This document shows positions 48,189 through 58,310 of a DNA stretch of 64,000 bases, in pieces. This DNA is from Campylobacter taeniopygiae (GTDB taxonomy: Bacteria; Campylobacterota; Campylobacteria; Campylobacterales; Campylobacteraceae): positions 38,485-102,484 of the forward strand of contig NZ_NXLY01000006.1 of NCBI RefSeq assembly GCF_005406225.1. The letters run 5' to 3'. How positions within the stretch are numbered: position 1 is the stretch's first letter; the number at the start of each line of letters is the position of its first letter. Made by a program: the position numbers and the translations under genes. The notes beneath the pieces were generated by a model. That model did no database searches and was not told the DNA's origin. It saw only the letters and a program-made list of their open reading frames with translations.

Positions 48189-49145
48189 TTAACCCCTAAA
48201 TTCATGAATGCAAGTTTTAAAATATTCTATAGTTTTATCCAAACCCTCATCTAATTTTATTTTTGGTTCCCATTGGAATTTATCTTTTGCTAGAGTAATA
48301 TCAGGACGCCTTTGCGTTGGATCATCTAAAGGTAGATCTTTATAAATAATTTGTGATTTTGAATCTATTTTTTCTATAACTTTTTGAGCAAGTTCTTTGA
48401 TGGTAAATTCACCTGGGTTTCCTGTATTGATCGGACCGGTAAATTCTTTATCGCTATTCATAACTTTTATCATAATATCGATAAGATCATCAATATAACA
48501 AAACGATCTTGTTTGAGTGCCATCCCCATAAACAGTGATATCTTTGCCACTTAAAGCTTGACAAATAAAATTACTCACAACCCTACCATCATTAGGATCC
48601 ATATTTGGCCCATAGGTGTTAAAAATTCTAATCACTTTTATGTCAACATTTTCATGTCTATGATAATCAAACATCAAACTTTCTGCACACCTTTTTCCCT
48701 CATCATAGCAAGCTCTAATGCCTATAGGATTTACATTTCCTCTATAACTTTCGCTTTGGGGATGCATAATCGGATCGCCATATACTTCAGAAGTTGAACC
48801 TTGTAAAATAGTTGAATTATGTTTTTTTGCAAGCTCAAGCATATTTAAAATTCCAAGTACGCAAGTTTTAGTTGTTTTTATGGCATATTTACCTTGATAA
48901 GCTGGCGGAGAAGCTGGACAGGCGAGATTGTAAATTTGATCTATTTTTTCACCAATTTCTAAAATGTCACAAATATCATGTTTGATAAATGTAAAATTTG
49001 GATTTTCTAATAATTTTTTTATATTACTCATTCTTCCTGTATAGTTATTATCAACACATATAACCTTATCACCATTTTCAATGAGTCTTTGGCATAAATT
49101 AGATCCGACAAAACCACTTCCGCCAGTTACCAATATCGTTTTCAT
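48189..49145 (-). CDS. UDP-glucuronate decarboxylase (UDP-xylose synthase)
   Basis: A 318-residue extended SDR nearly identical in pattern to UXS enzymes: [61 protein letters not shown] (YxxxK) and ARIFNT-like [20 protein letters not shown]. It oxidises and decarboxylates UDP-glucuronate to UDP-xylose. The ATG at 49145 (MKTILVTGG) is chosen: GGAGG lies just upstream and the start overlaps the previous stop (ATGA). The Ugd-UXS pair implies xylose, or a xylose-derived sugar, in the capsule. Confidence 0.93.
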   Translation of the reverse strand: MKTILVTGGSGFVGSNLCQRLIENGDKVICVDNNYTGRMSNIKKLLENPNFTFIKHDICDILEIGEKIDQIYNLACPASPPAYQGKYAIKTTKTCVLGILNMLELAKKHNSTILQGSTSEVYGDPIMHPQSESYRGNVNPIGIRACYDEGKRCAESLMFDYHRHENVDIKVIRIFNTYGPNMDPNDGRVVSNFICQALSGKDITVYGDGTQTRSFCYIDDLIDIMIKVMNSDKEFTGPINTGNPGEFTIKELAQKVIEKIDSKSQIIYKDLPLDDPTQRRPDITLAKDKFQWEPKIKLDEGLDKTIEYFKTCIHEFRG

Positions 49146-50506
49146 TTTTTCCTCCAAAAAAGTACTATTTTGCATAAAAATTTCCCTAATCTATAAGAAA
49201 GATGTTTTTTTATCTTTTGGACATCAAAATCGTGTTTATTCTCTAGAAATTGAATAGAAAATTCTCTTATATAATTTTGATTTTTTTTAACTTGCGAATT
49301 ATATCTTTTTATAACTTCATTTACGTTGAAAATATTATTTTTTAATATTAAATAGCCTATTTGATATTCTAAAGAATTTCTGATAAATTCTTCTTTGCTG
49401 ATTTGATATTTTAAAAAATAATTTTTATAAATCTTTAAAATTTCAATCAAATTATAAGGATCTTTTGTTAGAAATAATACCCTTAAAGCCTTGCTTAACA
49501 CCTGACTTAAAAACACTTTTTCAACCTTTTCATAGTTGTTTAAAGATAAAAAATCAACCATATGTGATAAAGTAAAAGCCCAATTCATAGCTAATTGATA
49601 ATTTTTAAATTCATAAATATCATCTCGAAATTCCTGAAATAAATCGTATAAATAAGATGTTTTATCTATATGAAATTTATTTTGATGGCTTACACTATTT
49701 TTTCTTACTCTATAGTGATACTTTTTTTGAGGATATATATAAATTTTTTCAATGGATGAAAATAAACAAATTCCAAAATGATGATCTTCATGTATGATTT
49801 TATCGATAAATTTTAATTTAGATCGCAAAAGTGATTTAAATTCGATCATTCCTTGCCATGCAAACCAAAATAAATATTTTTTTTTCTCGCAAATTTCAAG
49901 CCAATCTTTTGTAGAAATAATTTCTTCATTTTTACAATCTAAAACCTCCATTTCTGTTTTAAATTGTTTTTTAAAATTACTCTCTATTTCTGGTTGAAAA
50001 TCAAACCAAACTACATTAGCCCCTTCCATTCTAGGGACACATTCTTCTATACAGTTTAATTCCCAATAATCATCACTATCTAAAAAGATAATATAATCTA
50101 TATCAGGGGTTTTAAAATTTAAAAGTTCATTTTCATTTTTAAAGAATTTAGAACTTTTATAGACTTTATATATTTCATTATTTCCTTCTATGCCAAATTC
50201 TATTAAAAAATTTTCTTTAATATCATTAGTGATATTTTTAAGTTCATATTCTTTATTGAAATATTCTATGCCTACATTTTTTGCGCTACTATGTCCGCCA
50301 TTTTTTTTATCAAATAAAATAAATCTTTCATCTTTTAAGGTATATTCTTTAGCAATGTTTAATGAATTTTCATCAGTACTTCCATCATTGACTAAAACAA
50401 CTTGTAAGTTTTTATAAGTTTGATTAATAACGCTGTCTAAACATTCTTTCAAATAATCTTGTACATTATATATTGGTATAACTACGCCAACTGTTTTGCT
50501 TTGCAT
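49142..50506 (-). CDS. Family 2-type glycosyltransferase with LSYxxG modules
   Basis: A 454-residue protein with a GT2 core ([50 protein letters not shown]). The core is interrupted around residues 85-130 by an insertion ([21 protein letters not shown]...). The C terminus holds two weak-to-strong LSYxxG modules ([21 protein letters not shown]). It starts inside the upstream glycosyltransferase gene (25-base overlap). Confidence 0.87.
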   Translation of the reverse strand: MQSKTVGVVIPIYNVQDYLKECLDSVINQTYKNLQVVLVNDGSTDENSLNIAKEYTLKDERFILFDKKNGGHSSAKNVGIEYFNKEYELKNITNDIKENFLIEFGIEGNNEIYKVYKSSKFFKNENELLNFKTPDIDYIIFLDSDDYWELNCIEECVPRMEGANVVWFDFQPEIESNFKKQFKTEMEVLDCKNEEIISTKDWLEICEKKKYLFWFAWQGMIEFKSLLRSKLKFIDKIIHEDHHFGICLFSSIEKIYIYPQKKYHYRVRKNSVSHQNKFHIDKTSYLYDLFQEFRDDIYEFKNYQLAMNWAFTLSHMVDFLSLNNYEKVEKVFLSQVLSKALRVLFLTKDPYNLIEILKIYKNYFLKYQISKEEFIRNSLEYQIGYLILKNNIFNVNEVIKRYNSQVKKNQNYIREFSIQFLENKHDFDVQKIKKHLSYRLGKFLCKIVLFWRKK

Positions 50507-51513
50507 ATTTTCCTTTTATATCTTAAAAAGATTTTTTTAAATTTGTCAAAAACACTATTTATTTTTTTACAATATAAATTTGGATCATAAGTAATTTGTT
50601 TTAAAATTTTTAAATCATTTTGACCAAACAAAGATAAATTTTCTTTTGATACCTGAAAAAAATCATTGGCCATTTTTTTTAAAAAATCTAATCTATATTT
50701 TTTTTCAATTCTATATAAATTCCAAATATAAATTTTAAATTTAGCATAATAAAAAATGTTTCTAAGCTGATCGTTATCACTAATAATATTTTGCTCTATA
50801 AAATCACATTCATCACAAACACAATAAACTTTTTCTTTATTATTTGAAGATGAATTTATATTATCTTCTCTATAATAATAAAAAGCTTCATTATGAAAAT
50901 ATATTTTTTTATAAAAACAACACAACCAAAACCACAAACCAAAATCTTGATAAGATGCTCCAAAAGTTTCATTAGCTTTAATGTTATTTTTTCTAACAAA
51001 GTCTATATTAAAAATAGAACTTTGATTCATATTCCATGTTTTTTTAATAATAATATCACGATCATTTTCATTTAAAATTTTATTATATAAATTTTTATCA
51101 TTAGAGATATATTTATAAGTATATTTCCTTCCAAAAAAAGATCTTTTAAAACTTAAAATATCAGCTTTAACGATATCTACCTTATATTGCGTTATCAAAG
51201 TGTATAATTTTTCACACATATTATTTGCAATATAATCATCACTTTCAACTATGCAAAAATAATCTCCTTGTGCATGTTCTATCCCTAAATTTAACTGATA
51301 TCCAAGGCTTTTTTTTTTCGAAATAATTAACTTTACATGATTGTATTTTTTTGAAATATTTCTCAAAAATTCTAAAGTTCCATCGTTAGAATTAGCATCA
51401 ACACATATTATCTCTAATTCTAAAAAAGTTTGATTTAAAATTGAATCTATGCACTCTTTAATATATTTGATATTATTATATACTGGAACAATAATACTAA
51501 TTTTAGGTTTCAT
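50482..51513 (-). CDS. Family 2-type glycosyltransferase
   Basis: A 343-residue GT2 protein: SIIVPVYNNIKYIKECIDSIL, CVDANSNDGTLEF, YFCIVESDDYIANNMCEKLY (metal site). The C terminus is helical and basic and lacks the LSYxxG module of its neighbours. It overlaps genes on both sides. Sugar specificity is unknown. Confidence 0.88.
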   Translation of the reverse strand: MKPKISIIVPVYNNIKYIKECIDSILNQTFLELEIICVDANSNDGTLEFLRNISKKYNHVKLIISKKKSLGYQLNLGIEHAQGDYFCIVESDDYIANNMCEKLYTLITQYKVDIVKADILSFKRSFFGRKYTYKYISNDKNLYNKILNENDRDIIIKKTWNMNQSSIFNIDFVRKNNIKANETFGASYQDFGLWFWLCCFYKKIYFHNEAFYYYREDNINSSSNNKEKVYCVCDECDFIEQNIISDNDQLRNIFYYAKFKIYIWNLYRIEKKYRLDFLKKMANDFFQVSKENLSLFGQNDLKILKQITYDPNLYCKKINSVFDKFKKIFLRYKRKICKAKQLA

Positions 51514-52579
51514 TTATTTTCTTTAAAAAAATTTTAATTTTTCTATAAAGTTTGGTGTGTGAAAATTTCACCAGAAAAAAATTGAAAAAATTGAAAAAAT
51601 TATTTTTAGTTCGAATTTCATATAAGTACTGACTATAAACTAAAGAAGTTAAAGGTATATTTTTTTTATCAAAATTTATTTTAATGTCATTAGGTATATT
51701 ATCATAAAAAGATTTTATTTGACTTTTTTTTAAATTTGCTAAATTTGTATAAAATTTTTTATGATTTTTGTGTCTATTTGACATGTAATTATTTTGATTT
51801 GGCTCTTCATGATAAAAATGAAACATATAAATTCCATGAAAGCTCATCTCATAACCAAACAAAGAAAACCATGCTCTAAAACCTCTAAAACTACTTATAT
51901 TCCAATTTCCTTCATCATAACAAAGAGCTTTTGGAGTTTTTTCACACGTTGCTGAATAAAAAATTAATCTTGCTAAAAAATCAAAATCTTCGTAACTATG
52001 CCCTATAAATTCTTCACTATAACCGCCCAGATTTAAAAAGTTATATTTATTAACAATAGTAGCACTTGAAACAAAGGAATAAAAATGAACCAAGCTCCTT
52101 CTCCCGCTAATTAAATCTTGCTTAACAATATCATCCCATAATTTTTCCTCTTCTTTATAAATTTTATCACTTCCCTCTTTGGTTAAATACACCACAGGTA
52201 AGACTAAAAATTCATTAATGCATTGTGCAATATTTTTAATCTTAATAAGATTTAAAATCTTTTCTAAAGAAAAGGGACTAACATAACAATCAACATCTAA
52301 AAACATAATCACTTGAGCATTTGCAAAACAAGCACCTAAATTTCTACATTTTCCTTGAGAAAAAAAATCTTTTTGAGATTCATCTTTTAAATAAATATGA
52401 CCATTTTCTTCTATAATTTGCTTTAGATTATTTTCTAATGAAGAATAACCCTCAACAAAAATATATTCTATTTTTTCATCACTCTTTAAGCGAGTAGCTT
52501 TGTTTATAACTCTATCTTGTATATAAGCTCTTTCCTTACTTAAGCCAAAAGGGATGATTATAGATAAAATGGGGGACAT
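51503..52579 (-). CDS. Glycosyltransferase, family 2-like
   Basis: A 358-residue protein with a GT-A-like core: LSIIIPFGLSKERAYIQDRV, the variant nucleotide-binding region, and VIMFLDVDCYVSPFSLEKIL (DxD), followed by YSEEFIGHSYEDFDFLARLI, a galactosyl/N-acetylgalactosaminyl-type C-terminal motif. The ATG at 52579 is chosen over one 12 bases upstream because the AGGAAA site fits it better. It follows kpsF by 4 bases. Confidence 0.82.
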   Translation of the reverse strand: MSPILSIIIPFGLSKERAYIQDRVINKATRLKSDEKIEYIFVEGYSSLENNLKQIIEENGHIYLKDESQKDFFSQGKCRNLGACFANAQVIMFLDVDCYVSPFSLEKILNLIKIKNIAQCINEFLVLPVVYLTKEGSDKIYKEEEKLWDDIVKQDLISGRRSLVHFYSFVSSATIVNKYNFLNLGGYSEEFIGHSYEDFDFLARLIFYSATCEKTPKALCYDEGNWNISSFRGFRAWFSLFGYEMSFHGIYMFHFYHEEPNQNNYMSNRHKNHKKFYTNLANLKKSQIKSFYDNIPNDIKINFDKKNIPLTSLVYSQYLYEIRTKNNFFNFFNFFLVKFSHTKLYRKIKIFLKKINET

Positions 52580-52583
52580 TAAA

Positions 52584-53531
52584 TTACACATTTCCTATGG
52601 CATAAAGCTGGATGATTCCTACTACTTTACCCTCTTTTCCTACAACAATTTCTTTAATCTTATGTTTTAACATCAATTCTTCAGCCTCACTTGCCATAGC
52701 ATCCGCATCGATAACTTTTGGATTGTCACTCATAATCTCTTTTGCTTTAAAATCAAATCTTGGCTTATCACTCATTTTTAAAGCTCGACGTAAATCCCCA
52801 TCGGTAATGATTCCAACCAGCTTCTCATTTTCTATAACAACACAAAGTCCAAGTTTTCCGCTTGTCATCACATTGACAAGATCATTAAATTCAGTATCTG
52901 GATGTACAATAGGAAGATTTTTTGAAACCATAAGATCTTTTACCTTTGTCAAAAGCTTACGTCCCAAGCTTCCACCTGGGTGAAAAAGGGCAAAATCATC
53001 GGGTTTAAAATTTTTCATTTTCATCAAAACAGCCGCTAAAGCATCACCCATTACTAATGTTGCCGTTGTTGAAGACATAGGGGCAAGTTTAAGAGGACAA
53101 GCCTCTTTTTTAACCGAAATATCCAAACAAACATCAGCTTGCCTTGCTAGAGTGGAATTTAAATTACCCGTCATTGCTATAAGAGTGATTTTTCTTCTTT
53201 TAATAACAGGGATTATTTTTAAAAGCTCTTCGGTTTCACCTGAATTTGAAATAGCGATTAAAACATCTTCTGGAGTCATCATACCAAGATCGCCATGCAA
53301 AGCTTCTCCAGGATGGATAAAAAAACTAGGGGTTCCCGTACTAGCTAAAGTCGCTGCGATTTTAGCACCTATATGGCCTGATTTTCCCATACCGCTAACT
53401 ATACATCTTCCCTTAGCTTGAAAAATGAATTTAATCGCTTGATTAAAATCTTCATTCAAATGAGAAGCCAAATCAAATATAGACTCGGCTTCTATTTTAA
53501 AAACTTCTTTTGCAATTTCAATCGCTTCCAT
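52584..53531 (-). CDS. kpsF: Arabinose-5-phosphate isomerase KpsF
   Basis: A 315-residue protein with an N-terminal SIS domain (VSGMGKSGHIGAKIAATLASTGTPSFF, ISNSGETEELL) and two C-terminal CBS domains (LPIVHPDTEFNDLV..., IMSDNPKVIDADAMASEAEELM). It makes arabinose-5-phosphate for Kdo, needed for the capsule linker. It is the first of the kpsFDETM export group and is coupled with kpsD by 11 bases. Confidence 0.95.
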   Translation of the reverse strand: MEAIEIAKEVFKIEAESIFDLASHLNEDFNQAIKFIFQAKGRCIVSGMGKSGHIGAKIAATLASTGTPSFFIHPGEALHGDLGMMTPEDVLIAISNSGETEELLKIIPVIKRRKITLIAMTGNLNSTLARQADVCLDISVKKEACPLKLAPMSSTTATLVMGDALAAVLMKMKNFKPDDFALFHPGGSLGRKLLTKVKDLMVSKNLPIVHPDTEFNDLVNVMTSGKLGLCVVIENEKLVGIITDGDLRRALKMSDKPRFDFKAKEIMSDNPKVIDADAMASEAEELMLKHKIKEIVVGKEGKVVGIIQLYAIGNV

Positions 53532-53542
53532 AAAAACAACCT

Positions 53543-55201
53543 TTAGAGATTTAAGACAACATTTGTTGCAACGGCAATTTGATAAAGAATTTGAGTTAGC
53601 ATACTAAAGATTTGCAAATTCTCGCTTTCAACTTTAGGTAAAACTAAGATGGAATCCCCTGGATGCATTGTAATATTTCCATTAAATTTTTCAGCCTTAC
53701 CATTGCTACGTATAACTAAAACCTTAGAAGTATCAGCTCTTTCTCCATAACCTCCAGCAAGATTGATATAATATTTCAAATCTTTACCCTTGTCAAAAAC
53801 AAAAGCACCTGGCAAAGAGACTTCACCTTGAACGATTACAAGATTGTTTTTACTTGGAACATTGATCACATCCCCATCTTCTAAAATCACGGATTTGTAA
53901 GATTTTGGATTATCAATAACGATTTGTCCTTTAGGCTCAACCTGCTTAGCCCTTTGGATAAATTCAAGAATCAATTTTGCCTGTTCAGCTCTAATAGCAG
54001 CACCTTGAGAGGTAACCGAAGTGCTTGTTAAGGCTAAGGTTTCTAGTTCTTTAAGTTGAGCATTGATGAGTTCTTTTTGAGTTTTGGCAACAGATTTTCT
54101 AAAAACCTGTAAAGCATTAACATTGGATTGATCATTAAACATAATAAGCCTTGAAACATCCTCTAAAGTTGTTCCTTTTTTAACCACCAAATTTTTAAGC
54201 CCACTATGTTCACCGCTTACAGTGATCGTGATATTTTTAGAGATATATTCTGGATTAAATTGCACCTCATCGCCGGTTTGCAATAAAACTTTAGAAAATT
54301 GCATTTTATTATAAGCGCTGACATTGAGTTTATGATCCTCTCCATAGCTTTTAACTACAGCATTGGTTACTATAGGTTTTGCTCCTGCTACACGCGCCAA
54401 ATCACTTAAAGTCTTAATATCATTTGAAAGTTCAAAGCGAAAAGGTCTTTGCACATCCCCACTTACAAAGGCATAATTTTGCACATTACCCACTAAAATA
54501 ACATCCCCGCTTCTAAAAGGAAAAAGATCCATTTGACCCTTAAGCAAGAAATTATATAAATCTATATTTTTAATCACTTGATTGTTTCTTAAAATTTCAA
54601 TATCTCTAAAACTTCCATATTCTAAATTAATCCCACCTGCTTTATCAAGATATTGTATCACAGAATCTGAACTTAATCCTTGATAAAGTCCTGGAGAATT
54701 TACACTTCCTGTTACAAAAACAGAAACATTTTGATAGGCGTTCATATCGGCATAAACAAAAACATTGCTTTTATAAATCCTATTAACATGAGCTTTAATC
54801 ACACTCACTAAAGCACTATTTTTTACACCCAATAAATTAACAGCACCCACTTTTGGGATAAAAATATTACCTTGAGAATCCACAACAAGTACACGCTCAA
54901 ATTCAACAGCACCCCAAATTTTTAAACTGATTTGATCGCCTACTGCAATTTTATAATCAGGATTATAAACTCTTTGAGTATAATTTTTAAAATTCCCATT
55001 AAAAAGATGTGCACCAAAAACAGGAATTGTATCATCATCCGTTTTTACTGTATTTTCTTGTTGAAATTTGGAATTACTTGTGCTTATATTTTTATCTGAT
55101 ATGAAATTAGCATTTTCATTTTCAACTGCAGTGATTTGAGAAACATCCACTGAACCAAAAGCAAAAACAAAAGAAAATAAAAATAAAACAATCTTTTTCA
55201 T
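53543..55201 (-). CDS. kpsD: Capsule export outer-membrane/periplasmic protein KpsD
   Basis: A 552-residue polysaccharide export protein. A signal peptide (MKKIVLFLFSFVFAFG) precedes a polysaccharide-export domain (NPDYKIAVGDQISLKIWGAVEF, then GNIFIPKVGAVNLLGV) and repeated SLBB-type domains (VFVTGSVNSPGLYQGL, YAFVSGDVQRPFRF, LVIVQGEVSLPGAFVF). There is no lipobox Cys. It forms the outer-membrane export channel with KpsE. Confidence 0.94.
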   Translation of the reverse strand: MKKIVLFLFSFVFAFGSVDVSQITAVENENANFISDKNISTSNSKFQQENTVKTDDDTIPVFGAHLFNGNFKNYTQRVYNPDYKIAVGDQISLKIWGAVEFERVLVVDSQGNIFIPKVGAVNLLGVKNSALVSVIKAHVNRIYKSNVFVYADMNAYQNVSVFVTGSVNSPGLYQGLSSDSVIQYLDKAGGINLEYGSFRDIEILRNNQVIKNIDLYNFLLKGQMDLFPFRSGDVILVGNVQNYAFVSGDVQRPFRFELSNDIKTLSDLARVAGAKPIVTNAVVKSYGEDHKLNVSAYNKMQFSKVLLQTGDEVQFNPEYISKNITITVSGEHSGLKNLVVKKGTTLEDVSRLIMFNDQSNVNALQVFRKSVAKTQKELINAQLKELETLALTSTSVTSQGAAIRAEQAKLILEFIQRAKQVEPKGQIVIDNPKSYKSVILEDGDVINVPSKNNLVIVQGEVSLPGAFVFDKGKDLKYYINLAGGYGERADTSKVLVIRSNGKAEKFNGNITMHPGDSILVLPKVESENLQIFSMLTQILYQIAVATNVVLNL

Positions 55202-56320
55202 CTAATACTTATGCTCCTCCATAATCATTTTAGCAAATTTAATAATGCCATATAATAAAGATAAAACCATAAAGGCTGTTAAGATATCATAAATTCTTTC
55301 AGGATATTTTGCAATTTGAGGCTTAGTAGGACTTTGGATTACAACAAGTTGCTTAATCTTTCTTGCCGCCTCAATTCTTGCACTTTCATAAGCCTTTAAA
55401 GCTGATTCATAAGCTTTTTGAGTAAAATTTGCCTCTATGGTCAAATCTTGAAATTTGGCAGCAAGATTATTTAATTTTTGTGAAGGATTATTAGCTGAAA
55501 TTTTAGACTTTTCTTTTAATAATTGTTTTTTTAAAGCTACAATTTCAGCCTTTAAGGTTACAATCTCGGGTGCTGCATCATTCATATAACTTTGTAAGCT
55601 TAAAAGCTTAGCTTCTTTTTGAGCTAAATTAGCCTCAATTTCTGAAATCAATTTTGCTTTGCTTTCAGCTTGTTTTAAAGGATCAAAAACTCCGTATTTA
55701 TTTTGAAAAGCGATTAAATCATTTTGCGCTTTTTGAAATTTGTCTTTAAATTTTAAAACTTCACTTTCAGCAAAAGCCATTTGATCTCTTGCTGATTTAT
55801 GAGAAATTTCATTAACAAATTTTTCACTTTCTTCCATAATAGTTTTAGCGATCAAATAAGAAGATTCTGGAGTAAAACCCTCTACTTCAACGCTTAATAA
55901 TCCAGTTTCATTATCGGTATGAATTTTAATACGACTTTGGTAATATTTTAAAAAAGCCTCATTGGAACTTGATTGCCATAATTTATAAAATAAATCCAAA
56001 TGTTGTTCATTATAAAGTTTTTTAAGCTGAATTTTTTGATCTAGAATTTTTAACATATCAGAAGAATGAATATAGCCTTTAAGATATTTTATATCTTCAC
56101 TAGCAGTAGAATTTGAAGAAAGCAAGGATAAAATGCCATTAGCTTGAGCGCTTGCTCCACTTGTAGCTCTAACATCTAAAATCATAGTGGTTACATAACG
56201 AGGTGCAGCGATAAATACATAATAAATCACTACAAAAATCATCAAAAACCAAACAATTTTAAAAGAATCAAAAATACTCAAATCTTTAATTTTTCCCATA
56301 AATGCTTTTTTTTCTTTCAT
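55202..56320 (-). CDS. kpsE: Capsule export inner-membrane protein KpsE
   Basis: A 372-residue polysaccharide co-polymerase type protein. It has N-terminal (about residues 21-40) and C-terminal (about 345-362) membrane helices, with a long periplasmic coiled coil between them (KFQKAQNDLIAFQNKYG..., AKLISEIEANLAQKEAKLLSLQ). The PxxP-type segment before the last helix (QSPTKPQIAKYPERI) is typical. It joins the ABC transporter to KpsD. It abuts the kpsT and kpsD genes. Confidence 0.94.
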   Translation of the reverse strand: MKEKKAFMGKIKDLSIFDSFKIVWFLMIFVVIYYVFIAAPRYVTTMILDVRATSGASAQANGILSLLSSNSTASEDIKYLKGYIHSSDMLKILDQKIQLKKLYNEQHLDLFYKLWQSSSNEAFLKYYQSRIKIHTDNETGLLSVEVEGFTPESSYLIAKTIMEESEKFVNEISHKSARDQMAFAESEVLKFKDKFQKAQNDLIAFQNKYGVFDPLKQAESKAKLISEIEANLAQKEAKLLSLQSYMNDAAPEIVTLKAEIVALKKQLLKEKSKISANNPSQKLNNLAAKFQDLTIEANFTQKAYESALKAYESARIEAARKIKQLVVIQSPTKPQIAKYPERIYDILTAFMVLSLLYGIIKFAKMIMEEHKY

Positions 56321-56982
56321 TAAGCTCTTCCTTGATAAACCGCTATTCCTTCATCAACATCATCATAAACAGTCGCTTTTCCATTTTCCATAAAAATAAT
56401 TTTATCACACCATTCTTTAATTTCAGCTACGTTATGTGAAACCATAATCACTTTTGATTGGCTAAGTCTTTCTTTATAAAGTTTTACACTTTTTTCTCTA
56501 AAGGAAGGATCACCCACCGCACCTGCTTCATCGATTAAGTAATAATCAAAATCAAAAGCCATGCTAAGCCCAAAAGCAATTCTAGCACTCATTCCAGAAG
56601 AATAAGTTTTCATCGGCTCATCAAAAAATTTTCCAAGCTCAGCAAAATCTTCTACAAATTGCACTTTTTCTTGTAATTTTTTTCCTCTATAGCCATAAAC
56701 TCTTGCTACAAATTTAGCATTATCTCTTGCAGTAAGCGAACCTTGAAAGGCTCCACTTAAACCTAAAGGCCAAGATAGTTTTTTATTGGTGATTATCTTG
56801 CCGCTATCTGGAAGCTCAGATCCGCTTAAAAGCCTCATTAAGGTTGATTTACCAGCTCCATTTCTGCCCATTAAACCTATGCTACAATTTTCAGGAAATT
56901 CAAAGGTAAAATCTTTAAAAACATAATGCCTTCCACCACTAAATAAAGGGTAAGATTTTGTTAAATTTAGAATTTTTATCAT
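56320..56982 (-). CDS. kpsT: Capsule ABC transporter ATPase KpsT
   Basis: A 220-residue ATPase with Walker A GRNGAGKST, signature YSSGMSARI, Walker B YYLIDEAGAVGD and the switch His in VSHNVAE. It powers export of the lipid-linked polysaccharide through KpsM. It overlaps kpsM by 4 bases and kpsE by 1. Confidence 0.96.
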   Translation of the reverse strand: MIKILNLTKSYPLFSGGRHYVFKDFTFEFPENCSIGLMGRNGAGKSTLMRLLSGSELPDSGKIITNKKLSWPLGLSGAFQGSLTARDNAKFVARVYGYRGKKLQEKVQFVEDFAELGKFFDEPMKTYSSGMSARIAFGLSMAFDFDYYLIDEAGAVGDPSFREKSVKLYKERLSQSKVIMVSHNVAEIKEWCDKIIFMENGKATVYDDVDEGIAVYQGRA

Positions 56983-57761
56983 TGTTTTTTTACCGCTGTT
57001 AAAGCTTGTCTATTATGATAATAAAAAAATAAACCAATAAAAAGTATTATACCGATACAAAACATAGGATAAAAATAGTTATATTCATCATTTAAAGGAT
57101 AATTTTCAAAAAAATTATATCTTAAAAGTTCCATAATATGAAGCAAAGGATTATAAGAAAATAAATTCAATAAAGATCTGGGCATAAGCCAAGTTGGAAA
57201 AATAACACCTGAAGTCCAATAAAAAATAATACTATAATAAGCTAGTAATGTTCTTAAGGGCTCAACAAAATGCCAAATAATAGCAAAACAAATCCCTAAA
57301 GAAAAACCTGAACAAAAAAGTAAAAATATACAAAAAGAAACGTCCAAAAAATTTTTTGGTATCACTTCTAGATGAAAAAACCAACCTGCAAAAAATAAAA
57401 CAACAATAAAAATCACAAAATATATACAAAACTCAAGCAAAGCCCTCGCAATAAAAACATGTATAGGCTTAACAGGCTTGTAAGCAAACAAAGCTAAATT
57501 TGCCCCTATACCGTTCATAAGCTGATTCACTATACTTCTAAACATAAAATACGGAACAATTCCAGAAATAACAAACATAAAAATAGAAATCCCTTCAGGC
57601 ATAACCTGATGGTGATATTCTCTAATTAGAGTAACAATTGTAGTAATAACCAAAACCACACTCATAGGTTCACCCACAACCCAAAGATAACCCAAATGCC
57701 TATTAGTGCCAAATCTGGTTTTTAGCTCTCTAAAAAAAAGTGCATAAATTACATTTAACAT
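56979..57761 (-). CDS. kpsM: Capsule ABC transporter permease KpsM
   Basis: A 260-residue ABC-2 permease with six hydrophobic segments and family motifs RELKTRFGTNRHLGYLWVVGEP and YYSIIFYWTSGVIFPTWLMP. It is the first gene of kpsMTEDF, with a TATAAT -10 at 57793-57798 and a weak ribosome-binding site. Confidence 0.95.
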   Translation of the reverse strand: MLNVIYALFFRELKTRFGTNRHLGYLWVVGEPMSVVLVITTIVTLIREYHHQVMPEGISIFMFVISGIVPYFMFRSIVNQLMNGIGANLALFAYKPVKPIHVFIARALLEFCIYFVIFIVVLFFAGWFFHLEVIPKNFLDVSFCIFLLFCSGFSLGICFAIIWHFVEPLRTLLAYYSIIFYWTSGVIFPTWLMPRSLLNLFSYNPLLHIMELLRYNFFENYPLNDEYNYFYPMFCIGIILFIGLFFYYHNRQALTAVKKQ

Positions 57762-57792
57762 TTGATTTTATACCACCAATTTTTACTTAAAA

Positions 57793-57798
57793 ATTATA
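57793..57798 (-). promoter_or_regulatory. kpsM -10 box
   Basis: A perfect TATAAT on the minus strand, 31 bases upstream of the kpsM ATG. Confidence 0.55.
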
Positions 57799-57814
57799 AT
57801 ATTAACTCATTTTG

Positions 57815-58234
57815 TTAAATAATGAAAGATTTTTTAGAAAATTCTATTTTTTTAGCAAGACCTAAAGTATTGTCTGTTAATTTAACCCAAATGATTTCAA
57901 GGATATAAATTTTAGCTTTTTTATCAAGCCTAGCAAAAGAAAATTTAGAAAAATATATTTTCTCTTGTTCTTTACTTGCTCTTTTAAATTCAGCTTTGGC
58001 TTGAATCCCTTTTAAAAAAGCGATTTTATTTTCTTTGGCAATATTTACAGCAACGCTAGAATTTTTAAAAGCTAATTGAATATGTTTTGTATTTTCATGA
58101 GAAGCGATTATGAAAGCAAGATTTTTTTCATCAAAAGCATAAAAAGCACTAGCGGTATAAACTCCTATATCATCGATTATAGACCATGATAAAAGTTTTT
58201 CATTTTTTATAAAATTTAAAATTTTTTCATCCAT
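57815..58234 (-). CDS. FMN-binding split-barrel (PNPOx-like) protein (Cj1449-like)
   Basis: A 139-residue small protein resembling the pyridoxamine-phosphate-oxidase-like split barrel: LSWSIIDDIGVYTASAFYAFDEKNLAFIIASHENTKHIQLAFKNSSVAVNI split over consecutive strands, then GIQAKAEFKRA. Such proteins bind FMN or haem. The ATG at 58234 (MDEKIL) is preferred to an in-frame start 21 bases upstream because the shorter form matches the domain. Function is unknown; it is divergent from ciaI. Confidence 0.72.
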   Translation of the reverse strand: MDEKILNFIKNEKLLSWSIIDDIGVYTASAFYAFDEKNLAFIIASHENTKHIQLAFKNSSVAVNIAKENKIAFLKGIQAKAEFKRASKEQEKIYFSKFSFARLDKKAKIYILEIIWVKLTDNTLGLAKKIEFSKKSFII

Positions 58235-58267
58235 AATTAAAATTATACTCAACAAAATTTAAAATCA

Positions 58268-58275
58268 GCCGATAT
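58268..58275 (+). promoter_or_regulatory. Sigma-28-like -10 (GCCGATAT) before ciaI
   Basis: GCCGATAT matches the FliA -10 core (GCCGATAA) in all but the last base. The -35 (TAAA) is imperfect at the proper distance. It lies 36 bases before the ciaI ATG, and an overlapping TATAAT could also serve sigma-70. Confidence 0.55.
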
Positions 58276-58310
58276 AATATAATAATCAAAAAAATAATAA
58301 GGAGTTGGTT

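Noticed and set aside
27138..52579. MeOPN (O-methyl phosphoramidate) genes of the C. jejuni capsule
   Set aside because: No homologs of the glutamine kinase, cytidylyltransferase or APS-kinase-type genes were found in the centre of the locus.
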